A stretch of 46,821 nt of DNA, taken from contig JAGXHI010000048.1 in NCBI GenBank assembly GCA_024636295.1, positions 1 through 46,821 on the forward strand, in the 5' to 3' direction. Position numbers and translations under genes: made by a program. The notes under the pieces are model-generated. The model worked only from the letters and a program-made list of their open reading frames with translations. It searched no databases and had not been told where the DNA came from. Positions 25,007 to 32,536 of this stretch are shown piece after piece (position 1 is the stretch's first letter; each line of letters opens with the position of its first letter). The DNA comes from Desulfuromonadales bacterium. Its GTDB lineage: Bacteria; Desulfobacterota; Desulfuromonadia; Desulfuromonadales; JAGXHI01.

Positions 25007-26776
25007 TTATACGGTCTCCACAACCCCGGCGATCGTGCCGTCGCGCGACACGGAGCATACCGCCTCGGGGTCCACCAGAACTTCGATCAGGTAGGGACGG
25101 TTGGCTGCAAAGGCACGCCCGAGCGCCTCTTTGATCTCTTCGGGTTTCTCCACCAGTTCGGCCGCAACTCCCATCCCCCGCGCGGTCGCCACAAAATCGA
25201 TGCCTCGGGCGTGGCCCATTTCGACATTTTCATAATCCAGCTCCGTGGAGAGCCGGCGTTTGTCGAAGAACAGGTTCTGCTGCTGTCGGATCAGCCCCAG
25301 CAACGAGTTGTTCAGTACAAAAATGATCACCGGTATATTGAATTTGGCTGCCGTGGCCAGATCCTGAAGCGACATCCCCAGGCTGCCGTCGCCCAGCAGG
25401 TTGACGACCTGGGTCCCCGGCTTGGCGAGTTTGGCCGCCAGCGCCGCCCCCAGACCCCAGCCCATGGTGCCGGCCCGGCCGGTGATCAGGTAGGTTCTCG
25501 GCTCATACATTTCGAACATCTGGGACGACCAGATCTGGCTGATGCCGCAGTCATGGGTGACGATGGCATCCCGCTTCAGATTCTTTCGCAGCTCGTACAT
25601 GGCATGCTGGGGTTTCATCGGAAAGTGATCAAACTCCCTCTGCCGGGCCACCTTGGGCTTGTCCGCCAGAAGCCCCTGAATCCGGCTCTCGGCGGCTGTA
25701 CCCGGCACATAGCCGATCTCTTCGATCAGGGCATTGAGACTCTGCAGAAAACTTTTCAGATCGGCGGCGATGCCCAGTTCGGTCTTGACGTGTCGATTGA
25801 TTTCCCTGGGATCCAGGTTGACATGAATGAATCGTCGTCCTTTGGTATAAAGATCGATCGCCCCGGTGCCCCGGTCCCCGAAGCGTCCTCCTAAAGCCAC
25901 CACCAGGTCCGATTCGAGAAAAGTCTTGTTTCCCAGGGGGCTGTTGCAAATCGTACCGACCATCCCGGCAAAGAGCTCATGGTCATTGGGAAGAGCGTCC
26001 TTGCCCATCAGCGTGCAGACCACCGGAATCCGCAGCGTCTCGGCCAACTGCCTGAATTCGGCAGCGGCATCAGCCAGAACCACGCCGCCGCCGACATACA
26101 GAACCGGACGTCGACTCCCCCGGATCATCTCCAGGCATTTCCGGATCTCTTCCTGACCGGCCCGTGGCAGGACTTCCGGCTCTTCAAAAAGCAATTCATC
26201 CAGATCAACGTCCACCATCCCTTTCTGGGCATCCAGACACAGATCGAGCAGCACCGGGCCCTTGCGACCGGTGGTTGCCAGCCGCCAGGCCTCCTTTATT
26301 ATGCCGGGCAGATCCTCGGCCTTTTTGACCAGAAAGGCACCCTTGGTCACATGCTGAGCCATTTCGACAACAGGCGCTTCCTGGAAAGCGTCCTTGCCGA
26401 CAAAGGCCGAAGGCGCCTGACCTGTGAAGGCCAGAAGAGGGACGGAGTCGCCATAGGCGCCATAGAGGCCCGTGATAAAATTGGTCGCGGCCGGCCCGGA
26501 GGTGCAGGCGCACACCCCTACCTTTCCCGTCGTCCTGGAATATCCGTCAGCCATAAAAACGGCCATCTGCTCATGCCGAACCACATAAGATTCGATCTGC
26601 TCGCTGTCAATCACGGCATCGTAAAACGGCAGAATTGCAGCGCCGGGAATCCCGTACAGTTGGGAGACGCCTTTGGCTTCAAGGAACCGCACAAGAACCT
26701 GGGCTCCGCTCATCTTTTCCTTGCCGATATTTTCCTTCAATTTTTCATCGCCAGCCTCTGTCCCCCAAAGTCCCAT
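25007..26776 (-). CDS. TPP-dependent carboligase, glyoxylate carboligase/acetolactate synthase-like
   Basis: A 589-residue TPP enzyme. YGIPGAAILPFYDAV, LMGKDALPNDHELFAGMVG, FDHFPMKPQ and NNSLLGLIRQQQ match glyoxylate carboligase (Gcl) better than acetolactate synthase. The TPP/Mg motif is GDGSLGMSLQDLATAAKFNIP with NN after it. Gcl has Val where other TPP enzymes have the cofactor-activating Glu; this protein has that Glu (Glu69 in VVRHEQMAVF), so its activity may not be that of true Gcl. First gene of a long operon with its own promoter and IclR box. ATG 26776 has AAAGGAG close by; ATG 26713 also has a good site and would remove 21 N-terminal residues. Confidence 0.85.
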   Translation of the reverse strand: MGLWGTEAGDEKLKENIGKEKMSGAQVLVRFLEAKGVSQLYGIPGAAILPFYDAVIDSEQIESYVVRHEQMAVFMADGYSRTTGKVGVCACTSGPAATNFITGLYGAYGDSVPLLAFTGQAPSAFVGKDAFQEAPVVEMAQHVTKGAFLVKKAEDLPGIIKEAWRLATTGRKGPVLLDLCLDAQKGMVDVDLDELLFEEPEVLPRAGQEEIRKCLEMIRGSRRPVLYVGGGVVLADAAAEFRQLAETLRIPVVCTLMGKDALPNDHELFAGMVGTICNSPLGNKTFLESDLVVALGGRFGDRGTGAIDLYTKGRRFIHVNLDPREINRHVKTELGIAADLKSFLQSLNALIEEIGYVPGTAAESRIQGLLADKPKVARQREFDHFPMKPQHAMYELRKNLKRDAIVTHDCGISQIWSSQMFEMYEPRTYLITGRAGTMGWGLGAALAAKLAKPGTQVVNLLGDGSLGMSLQDLATAAKFNIPVIIFVLNNSLLGLIRQQQNLFFDKRRLSTELDYENVEMGHARGIDFVATARGMGVAAELVEKPEEIKEALGRAFAANRPYLIEVLVDPEAVCSVSRDGTIAGVVETV

Positions 26777-26953
26777 CTCTCCTCTCCTTTCCTATTTCGT
26801 TGCAGACCGGAAAACTGCTCTTTCCGAATCGCAAACTTGCTGCTGATAGAAAGCTGATGAATTCTCTGTTCCATTTTTCGAACCCCTGTTCCACACTCGA
26901 TAGATCAGGTCCCGGCATTGCGAATTGATCATCGGTCCATGTGTTTCGCTATG

Positions 26954-26968
26954 TGGAACGAGGTTCCA
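26954..26968. promoter_or_regulatory. IclR-type operator A (TPP-enzyme operon)
   Basis: Perfect palindrome TGGAAC-N3-GTTCCA. It begins three bases after the -10 box of the promoter at 26972-27000 and covers the predicted start of transcription, so binding should block initiation. Two further GTTCCA half-sites lie at 26868-26873 and 26888-26893. Confidence 0.75.
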
Positions 26969-26971
26969 TTT

Positions 26972-27000
26972 AGTATAGAAATCCTCTTTAACGGTGTCAA
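26972..27000 (-). promoter_or_regulatory. Promoter of the TPP-enzyme/glycolate operon
   Basis: On the minus strand: TTGACA (plus 26995-27000), 17-bp spacer, TATACT (plus 26972-26977). It is close to the sigma-70 consensus and gives a leader of about 190 nt before the ATG at 26776. Confidence 0.8.
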
Positions 27001-27018
27001 GCATCCAAAAAGGAGGCT

Positions 27019-28182
27019 CTAATAAGTGGGGGCAATTTTATAGATCCCGAATTCCCGATGGCCAAGGCTTTCAGCTTTGGGCATATGGCCGTTGGCAACC
27101 CTTATGATCTCTTCAAAGATTCGCTCTCCGACCTGCTCAATGGTCTCATCACCGGAAATGATCGTGGAAGCGTCGATATCGGTATTATCTTCCATCATTT
27201 TGAAGGTTCGGGAATTACCGGTTATTTTGATCACCGGGGCAATTGCCGAACCCGTTGGCGTCCCGCGGCCGGTGGTGAAAATAACAATTTGTGCACCGCC
27301 GGCCAGCATACCGGTAATCGATTCAATGTCCTGCCCCGGGGTGTCCATGATGTAGAGGCCTTTTTCCTTGGGGGCCTCCCCATAGGCGAGGATATCCTGA
27401 ACGGGAGCATGACCCGCCTTATAGATACAGCCCAGGGATTTCTCCTCGATAGTGCTGATCCCTCCGCTGATGTTGCCCGGCGTCGGCTGTCCGCCGCGGA
27501 TATCAACGTTAAGAAGTTTCGCTCGTTCTTCGCACTGCCGGACAAAGCGGATGATTTTTTCTCCGATCTCCGAGCTCTTTGCCCGACGCGCCAGAACGTG
27601 TTCGGCTCCGATGAATTCAGTGGTTTCCGAGAGCATGACGTTGCCGCCCGCCTCGACCAGAAGATCCGCTGCGATTCCGGCTGCCGGATTTGAGGCGAGT
27701 CCGGAGGTGAAATCGGAGCCGCCGCACTCGATCGCCAGACTCAATTCGCTTACAGCGATCTCCTCTCTTTGCAGAAATGAAATCTCCCGGGCTAATCGGC
27801 TGGCTATGGCCACCCCTTCCGCGGTCGCCTTCAGGGTGCCCCCCGCTTCCTGAATCACCACCACTTCAGCAGTTTTGCCAGTAGCTTCTATTTCAGAAAC
27901 CACCTGGTGGACCGGCACTCCTTCGCAGCCCAGCCCCACAACAAGAACGGCAGCTACATTCGGATTCCGGCCCAGTCCAATCAAGGTCCTGACGGTTTGC
28001 TCATGGTCTGCTCCGATCTGGCAACACCCATGTTGATTGGGCAGAGCCACCGCACCGGGGATTTGAGCGGCAATATTAGAGGCCACGGTGCTTGCGCAGA
28101 CCGATGCGGGAATAATTGCGACGTGGTTGCGAATTCCGACCGTTCCGTCAGGACGACGGTATCCTGAGAATTTCATACTCAT
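27019..28182 (-). CDS. UxaA-family dehydratase/lyase, large subunit
   Basis: A 387-residue protein equal to the catalytic part of altronate/galactarate dehydratases and the large subunit of (2R)-sulfolactate sulfo-lyase. Seen are GYRRPDGTVGIRNHVAIIP at the start, NQHGCCQIGADHEQTVRTLIGLGRNPNVAAVLVVGLGCE, AIECGGSDFTSGLASNP, SETTEFIGAEHV, QPTPGNISGGISTIEEKSLG and GHREFGIYK at the end. The Cys residues in GCCQ, GLGCE and ECGGSD fit an iron-dependent dehydratase of the UxaA/GarD type. GGAG stands before the ATG, which overlaps the small-subunit stop (ATGA). Either water or sulfite could be the leaving group; the sequence alone does not decide. Confidence 0.85.
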   Translation of the reverse strand: MSMKFSGYRRPDGTVGIRNHVAIIPASVCASTVASNIAAQIPGAVALPNQHGCCQIGADHEQTVRTLIGLGRNPNVAAVLVVGLGCEGVPVHQVVSEIEATGKTAEVVVIQEAGGTLKATAEGVAIASRLAREISFLQREEIAVSELSLAIECGGSDFTSGLASNPAAGIAADLLVEAGGNVMLSETTEFIGAEHVLARRAKSSEIGEKIIRFVRQCEERAKLLNVDIRGGQPTPGNISGGISTIEEKSLGCIYKAGHAPVQDILAYGEAPKEKGLYIMDTPGQDIESITGMLAGGAQIVIFTTGRGTPTGSAIAPVIKITGNSRTFKMMEDNTDIDASTIISGDETIEQVGERIFEEIIRVANGHMPKAESLGHREFGIYKIAPTY

Positions 28183-28481
28183 TTATCTCCAGATTGTTTA
28201 TCCCCACGACCCCGTTGACTTTCCATATTGTGTACATGGACATGGCCGCCGGGAAGAATCCTGACGGTCGTTTTTCCGATAATTTCCCCGTACTTTGTGA
28301 CATCCTGCTCGGCCTCGATCAAGCGAATGGCGCACTTATGCCCCAAAGGCGTATCCTGAAGAAGTTGGACAGATTGCACAGAGTCCCCAAGGAGGAATTG
28401 AATCACTGTGCCTGCTGAAAAATCATCGACGACCGTAGCAACGTTGTCTTCAGCATGAATGACGATGGCCTGGTTCTTCAA
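28179..28481 (-). CDS. SAF-domain protein, small subunit of the UxaA-type enzyme
   Basis: A SAF-domain protein of about 100 residues: NQAIVIHAEDNVATVVDDFSAGTVIQFL, DTPLGHKCAIRLIEAEQDVTKYGEIIGKTT and the C-terminal GGHVHVHNMES. It corresponds to the N-terminal domain of altronate dehydratase or to the small subunit of sulfolactate sulfo-lyase, here split from the large subunit. The TTG at 28481 is preferred because AAGGAG lies six bases upstream; the ATG at 28514 has GGAG directly against it and would add 11 residues. It lies between the TRAP permease and the large subunit, and is coupled to the latter by ATGA. Confidence 0.82.
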   Translation of the reverse strand: MKNQAIVIHAEDNVATVVDDFSAGTVIQFLLGDSVQSVQLLQDTPLGHKCAIRLIEAEQDVTKYGEIIGKTTVRILPGGHVHVHNMESQRGRGDKQSGDK

Positions 28482-28544
28482 CAGGTTCTCCTTCCTCTCT
28501 TCTTTCAGCAGCATCTCCGAATTCGGACTCCGCGGATTTATTCC

Positions 28545-30098
28545 TTACCGGCCGTAGACAAGATGTGGCAGCCAGGAGACAAGGGCCGGAAATAAAACAC
28601 AAAGGGTCAATCCTACAACCTGCAACCCCAGAAAGACCAGAGCCGATCTGAAGATCGTGGACATGGGGATCTCCGGCGGCGTCACCCCTCGAAGGTAGAA
28701 CAGGGCATACCCGAAAGGCGGGCTGAGAAACGACATCTGCATGTTCACGATGTAAATGACTCCGAACCAGATCGCCACATCCGCGGCGGCAACTCCCGGC
28801 AAGCCGAACAATCCATCAAAGGTGAGGGTTTTGATAATGGGAACAAAGATAGGAACGGCCAGTAAAAGAATTCCCACCCAGTCGAGAAACATCCCCAGGA
28901 CCACCAGCAGAATCATCATCAGGAACAGTATGCCATAGGATCCCATTCCGGTGCTGAGGAGAAGTTCCGTGATGAACGCCTGTCCGCCCTGGAGGATATA
29001 GAAGCCCACGAAAACCGAGGCGCCGAAAATGATCCAGAGCACCATGGAGGAGGCTTTCAGGGTCGTGATGGATGCCTCTTTGAGGGCCAGAACGGAAAAA
29101 CGTCGGTGCATCATGGCGACCCCGATGGCCCCGAAGGAACCGACACCGGCAGACTCCACCGGCGTCGCCACGCCGCTGAAAAGCAATCCAAGCACCAGCA
29201 TCACGAGAATGACGGGAGCAATCAGATTTTTCAGCAGGAAAATTTTTTCCTTGAAGCTGATGCGTTCTTTTATATCCACGGCCGGCCCAAGTTCTGGATT
29301 GAGCCAGGTGCGAATAAGAACGTAACCGATGTACATCCCTGAGAGCAGCAGCCCGGGAACAAGGCAGCCCAGATACAGCTCACCCACCGACTGCTGGGCC
29401 ACCACCGCATAGAGGATGGCGAGAATGGACGGTGGGATCAGGATCCCCAGCGTTCCTCCGGCCATGATGGAGCCCAGCGCTATTTTGGGGTCATAGTTGC
29501 GGCTCAGCATCGAAGGCAGGGCGATTATGCCCATGGTCACCACCGCGGCGCCGATCACCCCGACCATGGCCGCCAGAATGGTGGATGCCAGAATGGTGGC
29601 GGCGGCGAGGCCGCCGCGCAATCCGCCCAGCCATTTGTACACCACCGTGAACATCTCTTCAATAAGCCCAGCGCGCTCCAGCAGCGCCGCCATGAAAATA
29701 AAAAGAGGGATCGCCGCCAGATCCGAGTTGGTCATCATCGGAAAAATGCGGCTCGGAATGATATTGAGCATCGCCTGATCACCCACCAGATAAACGAACA
29801 CCACCCCCAGGCCGCCTGTGACAAAAGCCAGGGGCAGTCCCGCCATCAGCAGGACGAGCAGGGAGCCGAACATGACCCAGGTGAGAGTGGAGATGTCGTA
29901 GCTGGCCAGCACGCCGGACATCCGGAACAGAAAATAGGCGTCCTCGTAGGGATCGTAAAATACGATATTGATGATCTCCACCAACACCATGAAGGTCAAG
30001 GCCACCGAGGCCAGAATCATCACCCAGGTCCAGACCTTGCCGGAATTGTCTTCATTCGAAGAGGAAGTGGCTACTTCCACTACTGGATTCTTTTCCAT
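28545..30098 (-). CDS. dctM: TRAP transporter, large permease subunit (DctM-type)
   Basis: A 517-residue membrane protein with 12 or more hydrophobic helices, the ion-coupled translocating subunit. Typical segments are LLVLLMAGLPLAFVTGGLGVVF, MTNSDLAAIPLFIFMAALLERAG, GGTLGILIPPSILAILYAVVAQQSVGELYLGCLVPGLLL and the C-terminal VNMQMSFLSPPFGYALFYLRGVTPPE. An extra N-terminal stretch of about 60 residues carries one helix. It starts two bases after the dctQ stop, with GGGGGAGAAGG upstream. Substrate class is organic or sulfonic acid; it cannot be named from this protein. Confidence 0.93.
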   Translation of the reverse strand: MEKNPVVEVATSSSNEDNSGKVWTWVMILASVALTFMVLVEIINIVFYDPYEDAYFLFRMSGVLASYDISTLTWVMFGSLLVLLMAGLPLAFVTGGLGVVFVYLVGDQAMLNIIPSRIFPMMTNSDLAAIPLFIFMAALLERAGLIEEMFTVVYKWLGGLRGGLAAATILASTILAAMVGVIGAAVVTMGIIALPSMLSRNYDPKIALGSIMAGGTLGILIPPSILAILYAVVAQQSVGELYLGCLVPGLLLSGMYIGYVLIRTWLNPELGPAVDIKERISFKEKIFLLKNLIAPVILVMLVLGLLFSGVATPVESAGVGSFGAIGVAMMHRRFSVLALKEASITTLKASSMVLWIIFGASVFVGFYILQGGQAFITELLLSTGMGSYGILFLMMILLVVLGMFLDWVGILLLAVPIFVPIIKTLTFDGLFGLPGVAAADVAIWFGVIYIVNMQMSFLSPPFGYALFYLRGVTPPEIPMSTIFRSALVFLGLQVVGLTLCVLFPALVSWLPHLVYGR

Positions 30099-30100
30099 AT

Positions 30101-30796
30101 TCAGGCCTTCTCCCCCATAAGCTTGAACAGCTTGATGTCTTTAAAGAGTTTTGAAAGACCCGCCAGTATCAGCAGAATCGAACCGACGAACATCATGGCC
30201 TTTACCGGACCATAATTGATTTGCCAGGTTTCAATCGTGGTTTCCCCCATGCGTATGGAGTCCATCATGAAATACCAGGAGGTTCCAGCCATTGCCAGAG
30301 CGAAAATGAAGAAAAACACGGATGTGAAGATATCCATTCCGACCCGGCCACGCTCCGGCAGTTTGATGTAGAGAATATCGACGCGCACATGAGATCCATG
30401 GAGCAGGGCGAAGGCTCCGGACAAGAGATACTGCATACCGAACATCAGGAAGCAGGCCTCGGACACCCATATCGTCGGCTTATCGAATATGAAACGCGCT
30501 ACCACCTCATAGGTATAGGCAATCACCGCACTTACTGTCCAGAGAGCGACCCACAGTCCACTTTTCTCGCAAATCCAGTCAATGGCCTTAGTCACCGAAT
30601 TTCCCGGCGCATGTAAGGCGGGATCTTCTTCAGCGAGAATATTGATGGCGATTTCCTCGTCATGGGTGTGCTCGGGCGGCGGCTCGGTTTTTTCCTTGTG
30701 CTTGCTCCAGAGGATTATCAGCAGGGGAGTAAAAGCCAGCCATCCCCAGTACAGCCAGTGCGGCATTATGAATCCGAAACCATGTAAATCAGACAT
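30101..30796 (-). CDS. dctQ: TRAP transporter, small permease subunit (DctQ-type)
   Basis: A 231-residue membrane protein with one N-terminal helix (residues about 10-30), a charged loop with KHKEKTEPPPEHTHDEE, and then the four-helix DctQ domain starting near TKAIDWICEKSGLWVALWTVSAVIAYTYEVVARFIF. FDKPTIWVSE and LLSGAFALLHGSHVRVDILY are family hallmarks. The extra N-terminal helix and His-rich loop make it longer than common DctQ (about 165 residues). ATG 30796 has AGGGAG six bases upstream and is preferred over 30814. A strong hairpin separates it from dctP. Confidence 0.9.
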   Translation of the reverse strand: MSDLHGFGFIMPHWLYWGWLAFTPLLIILWSKHKEKTEPPPEHTHDEEIAINILAEEDPALHAPGNSVTKAIDWICEKSGLWVALWTVSAVIAYTYEVVARFIFDKPTIWVSEACFLMFGMQYLLSGAFALLHGSHVRVDILYIKLPERGRVGMDIFTSVFFFIFALAMAGTSWYFMMDSIRMGETTIETWQINYGPVKAMMFVGSILLILAGLSKLFKDIKLFKLMGEKA

Positions 30797-30817
30797 CCGA
30801 ATCTCCCTCTGCACATT

Positions 30818-30857
30818 CCGTGGGGGCGGGGCCGTTTTTCGGCTCCCGCCCCCACGG
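30818..30857. repeat. Very strong GC-rich hairpin between dctP and dctQ
   Basis: Arms 30818-30834 and 30840-30857 pair over 17 bp (CCGTGGGGGCGGG core) with one bulged base and a loop of five identical bases. No T-run follows on either strand, so it is not a classical terminator. It probably protects the dctP 3' end or limits read-through to dctQM. Confidence 0.7.
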
Positions 30858-30880
30858 GTATTGGGTGGAAGTTTTTCCCT

Positions 30881-32041
30881 TTAAAGGGTCATCCCTTTAA
30901 TGTCATCCGGAGTGACATAGCCGCAGATGTCGTTCATCATGTAATCCAGATGAATCTTGAACACGCGCGTTGCGTCCGCATCCTTCTTCGCCCATTTGTA
31001 CCAGATGGGGATCGCCGCCTTGCGGAACCTCAACACATCGTCCGTGCTCAGACGGTTTACCTTGCTCCCGGCGTCCAGGAACTTCTTCATGGCTTCCACA
31101 TTCTTTGTCTGAATGCCCACAAAATGATCTTTGGAATAGACCTGAACCTCTTCCTCGACAAACTGCTTCATTTTGGGAGACAAGCGGTCCCAGGCGCGCA
31201 TGTTGACCGTAAGGTCCATGACATCAACCGGTTGATACAAAGACATGGTCCCCGGAGGACCAAACAGGATGTAATTGGTTACCTGAGCAAAACCAAGATC
31301 CCAGTTCACCGCCGGGCCGACATAATCGGCGGCATCGATCGTTCCCTTTTCAAGCGCGGGGAAGATGTCGGAACCGGGCAGGGAAACGGTCGCGGAACCG
31401 AAGCTCTGGAATACTTCCGCCACCATGCCCCCGGGCACACGCAGTTTAAGGCCTTTGAAGTCCTCGAGGCTGGTAACCGGCTTTTTGGAATGAATGATAT
31501 TGGCATCGTGATGGATATGGCCGACGAAGAACAGGCCGTGTTTCGCGTAAATCTCGCGGGCGAGTTCGGTCATGCCCAGGCCGTAGTACATCGTGTCCCA
31601 CTGGGCGGGCTGGTCGGGGCCGCCTGGATAGGATGAGAGGAACACGGTCGCGGGAATTTTACCTGCCCAGTAGAGGGTGAAGGGGTTCATGGCCTGCAGC
31701 ACCCCGGATTTCACCGCTTCAAAGAGCGCATTGTTGTCGGCGGCAACCGCCTTGGCGGGGAACGGTTTCAGAATAAGTTCTCCACCTGACTTCTCTTCAA
31801 AGCCCTTACACCATTTTTCGAACAGGTTATACCCTGTGGTCCCGGCGTCCCAGGTGGATTGAATTTTCCATACCGTCCCCTTGGCGGCCTCGGCATTGCG
31901 GATAAAGGGGGCCCCCAACACCGCAGCGCCGCCGGCTACCGTCGCGCCGGCAACCGCTGCCGTCTTGAGGAAGCTTCGACGATCGGTCGTGTTGGAGGGG
32001 GATACTTTTCTTTCCATTTCGCCGTTTGATTTTTCCGTCAT
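30881..32041 (-). CDS. dctP: TRAP transporter, substrate-binding protein (DctP-type) with Tat signal
   Basis: Periplasmic binding protein of 386 residues. The N-terminus has a twin-arginine motif, DRRSFLKTAAVAGATVAGG, with a hydrophobic stretch and cleavage likely after NAEA, so it is exported folded. The mature part starts with TVWKIQSTWDAGTTGYNLFEKWCKGFEEKSGGEL and has the TRAP family segment LKLRVPGGMVAEVFQSFGSATVSLPGSDIFPALEKGTIDAADYVGP with the ligand Arg in LRVPG. The frame runs to 32236, but AAAGGAG before ATG 32041 and the Tat motif fix the start. The related mannitol/chloroaromatic or keto-acid groups share this fold; the ligand is unknown. It is the first gene of the dctPQM-SAF-UxaA unit. 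Confidence 0.92.
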   Translation of the reverse strand: MTEKSNGEMERKVSPSNTTDRRSFLKTAAVAGATVAGGAAVLGAPFIRNAEAAKGTVWKIQSTWDAGTTGYNLFEKWCKGFEEKSGGELILKPFPAKAVAADNNALFEAVKSGVLQAMNPFTLYWAGKIPATVFLSSYPGGPDQPAQWDTMYYGLGMTELAREIYAKHGLFFVGHIHHDANIIHSKKPVTSLEDFKGLKLRVPGGMVAEVFQSFGSATVSLPGSDIFPALEKGTIDAADYVGPAVNWDLGFAQVTNYILFGPPGTMSLYQPVDVMDLTVNMRAWDRLSPKMKQFVEEEVQVYSKDHFVGIQTKNVEAMKKFLDAGSKVNRLSTDDVLRFRKAAIPIWYKWAKKDADATRVFKIHLDYMMNDICGYVTPDDIKGMTL

Positions 32042-32109
32042 GCCTTTTCTCCTTTCGTTGTTAAAAAAAATTCCCCGACTGCACCCACCAAGGCTTGCAG
32101 TTACTGCAC

Positions 32110-32214
32110 TCAAGTGGTTTCGAAGACAACAACAATGGAGCCGTTGCGCGACTCGGAGCAGACCGTCGCGGAGTCCACCATAACTTCTTTTCGGCAACCT
32201 GCCATTTGTTTCAT
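32110..32214 (-). pseudogene. C-terminal fragment of a Gcl-like TPP enzyme
   Basis: A 34-codon open frame upstream of dctP encodes EVMVDSATVCSESRNGSI near its end and closes with VFETT-stop. This matches EVLVDPEAVCSVSRDGTI ... VETV-stop, the last residues of the TPP enzyme at 25007. The DNA is similar too (for example GTCCACCA and GCGCGAC shared at 25036-25070 and 32137-32180). Upstream similarity ends within about ten codons. It is thus the tail of a lost paralogue or of a partial duplication, in the same orientation as dctP. A short leader peptide is a less likely reading. Confidence 0.65.
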
Positions 32215-32218
32215 TATA

Positions 32219-32233
32219 TGGAACACAGTTCCA
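32219..32233. promoter_or_regulatory. IclR-type operator C (dctP, proximal)
   Basis: Perfect palindrome TGGAAC-N3-GTTCCA. On the minus strand a TATAAT (plus 32213-32218) abuts its end. It lies 77 bp from operator D, about seven helix turns, and shares flanking bases with it. Confidence 0.72.
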
Positions 32234-32295
32234 CAATAACCAGAAAAAATATCATTATTTAAGCAAAACAATCGATCCGATAATGTTTCATTATA

Positions 32296-32310
32296 TGGAA
32301 CAGGGTTCCA
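32296..32310. promoter_or_regulatory. IclR-type operator D (dctP, distal)
   Basis: Perfect palindrome TGGAAC-N3-GTTCCA, again abutted on the minus strand by TATAAT (plus 32290-32295). Flanks on both sides repeat those of operator C. Confidence 0.72.
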
Positions 32311-32328
32311 TAAAGCGAAGATTGATTT

Positions 32329-32348
32329 GCCCCCGGAAATTCGGGGGC
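32329..32348. repeat. GC-rich hairpin upstream of the dctP operators
   Basis: Perfect stem GCCCCCG-N6-CGGGGGC. No T-run on either side. It lies between a candidate promoter at 32389-32417 and operator D; role unknown. Confidence 0.5.
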
Positions 32349-32388
32349 TCAGAATACTAATGAGGTATAACTCTGTTTGTTTCTCAAT

Positions 32389-32417
32389 AAAATAATGTCT
32401 CGATTTTTAAAAGTCAA
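32389..32417 (-). promoter_or_regulatory. Candidate upstream promoter of dctPQM
   Basis: On the minus strand: TTGACT (plus 32412-32417), 17-bp spacer, TATTTT (plus 32389-32394). The two operators lie about 75 and 150 bp downstream. The TATAAT boxes at the operators have poor -35 partners, so this could be the main promoter. Confidence 0.4.
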
Positions 32418-32536
32418 TTTTTTTCTAAAACTTTTTAAGCCTTCTCTGGAGCTGATTTCAGACATCTCCCCTCAGGATATTTTCAATTTTCGGCTTCTTT
32501 ACCAACTCACACTTCACTTTGTCTGCATGAGGATCG

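Noticed and set aside
26868..26893. A further full IclR operator
   Set aside because: Two GTTCCA half-sites are present, but the left arms do not match at the required spacing; kept only as half-sites.
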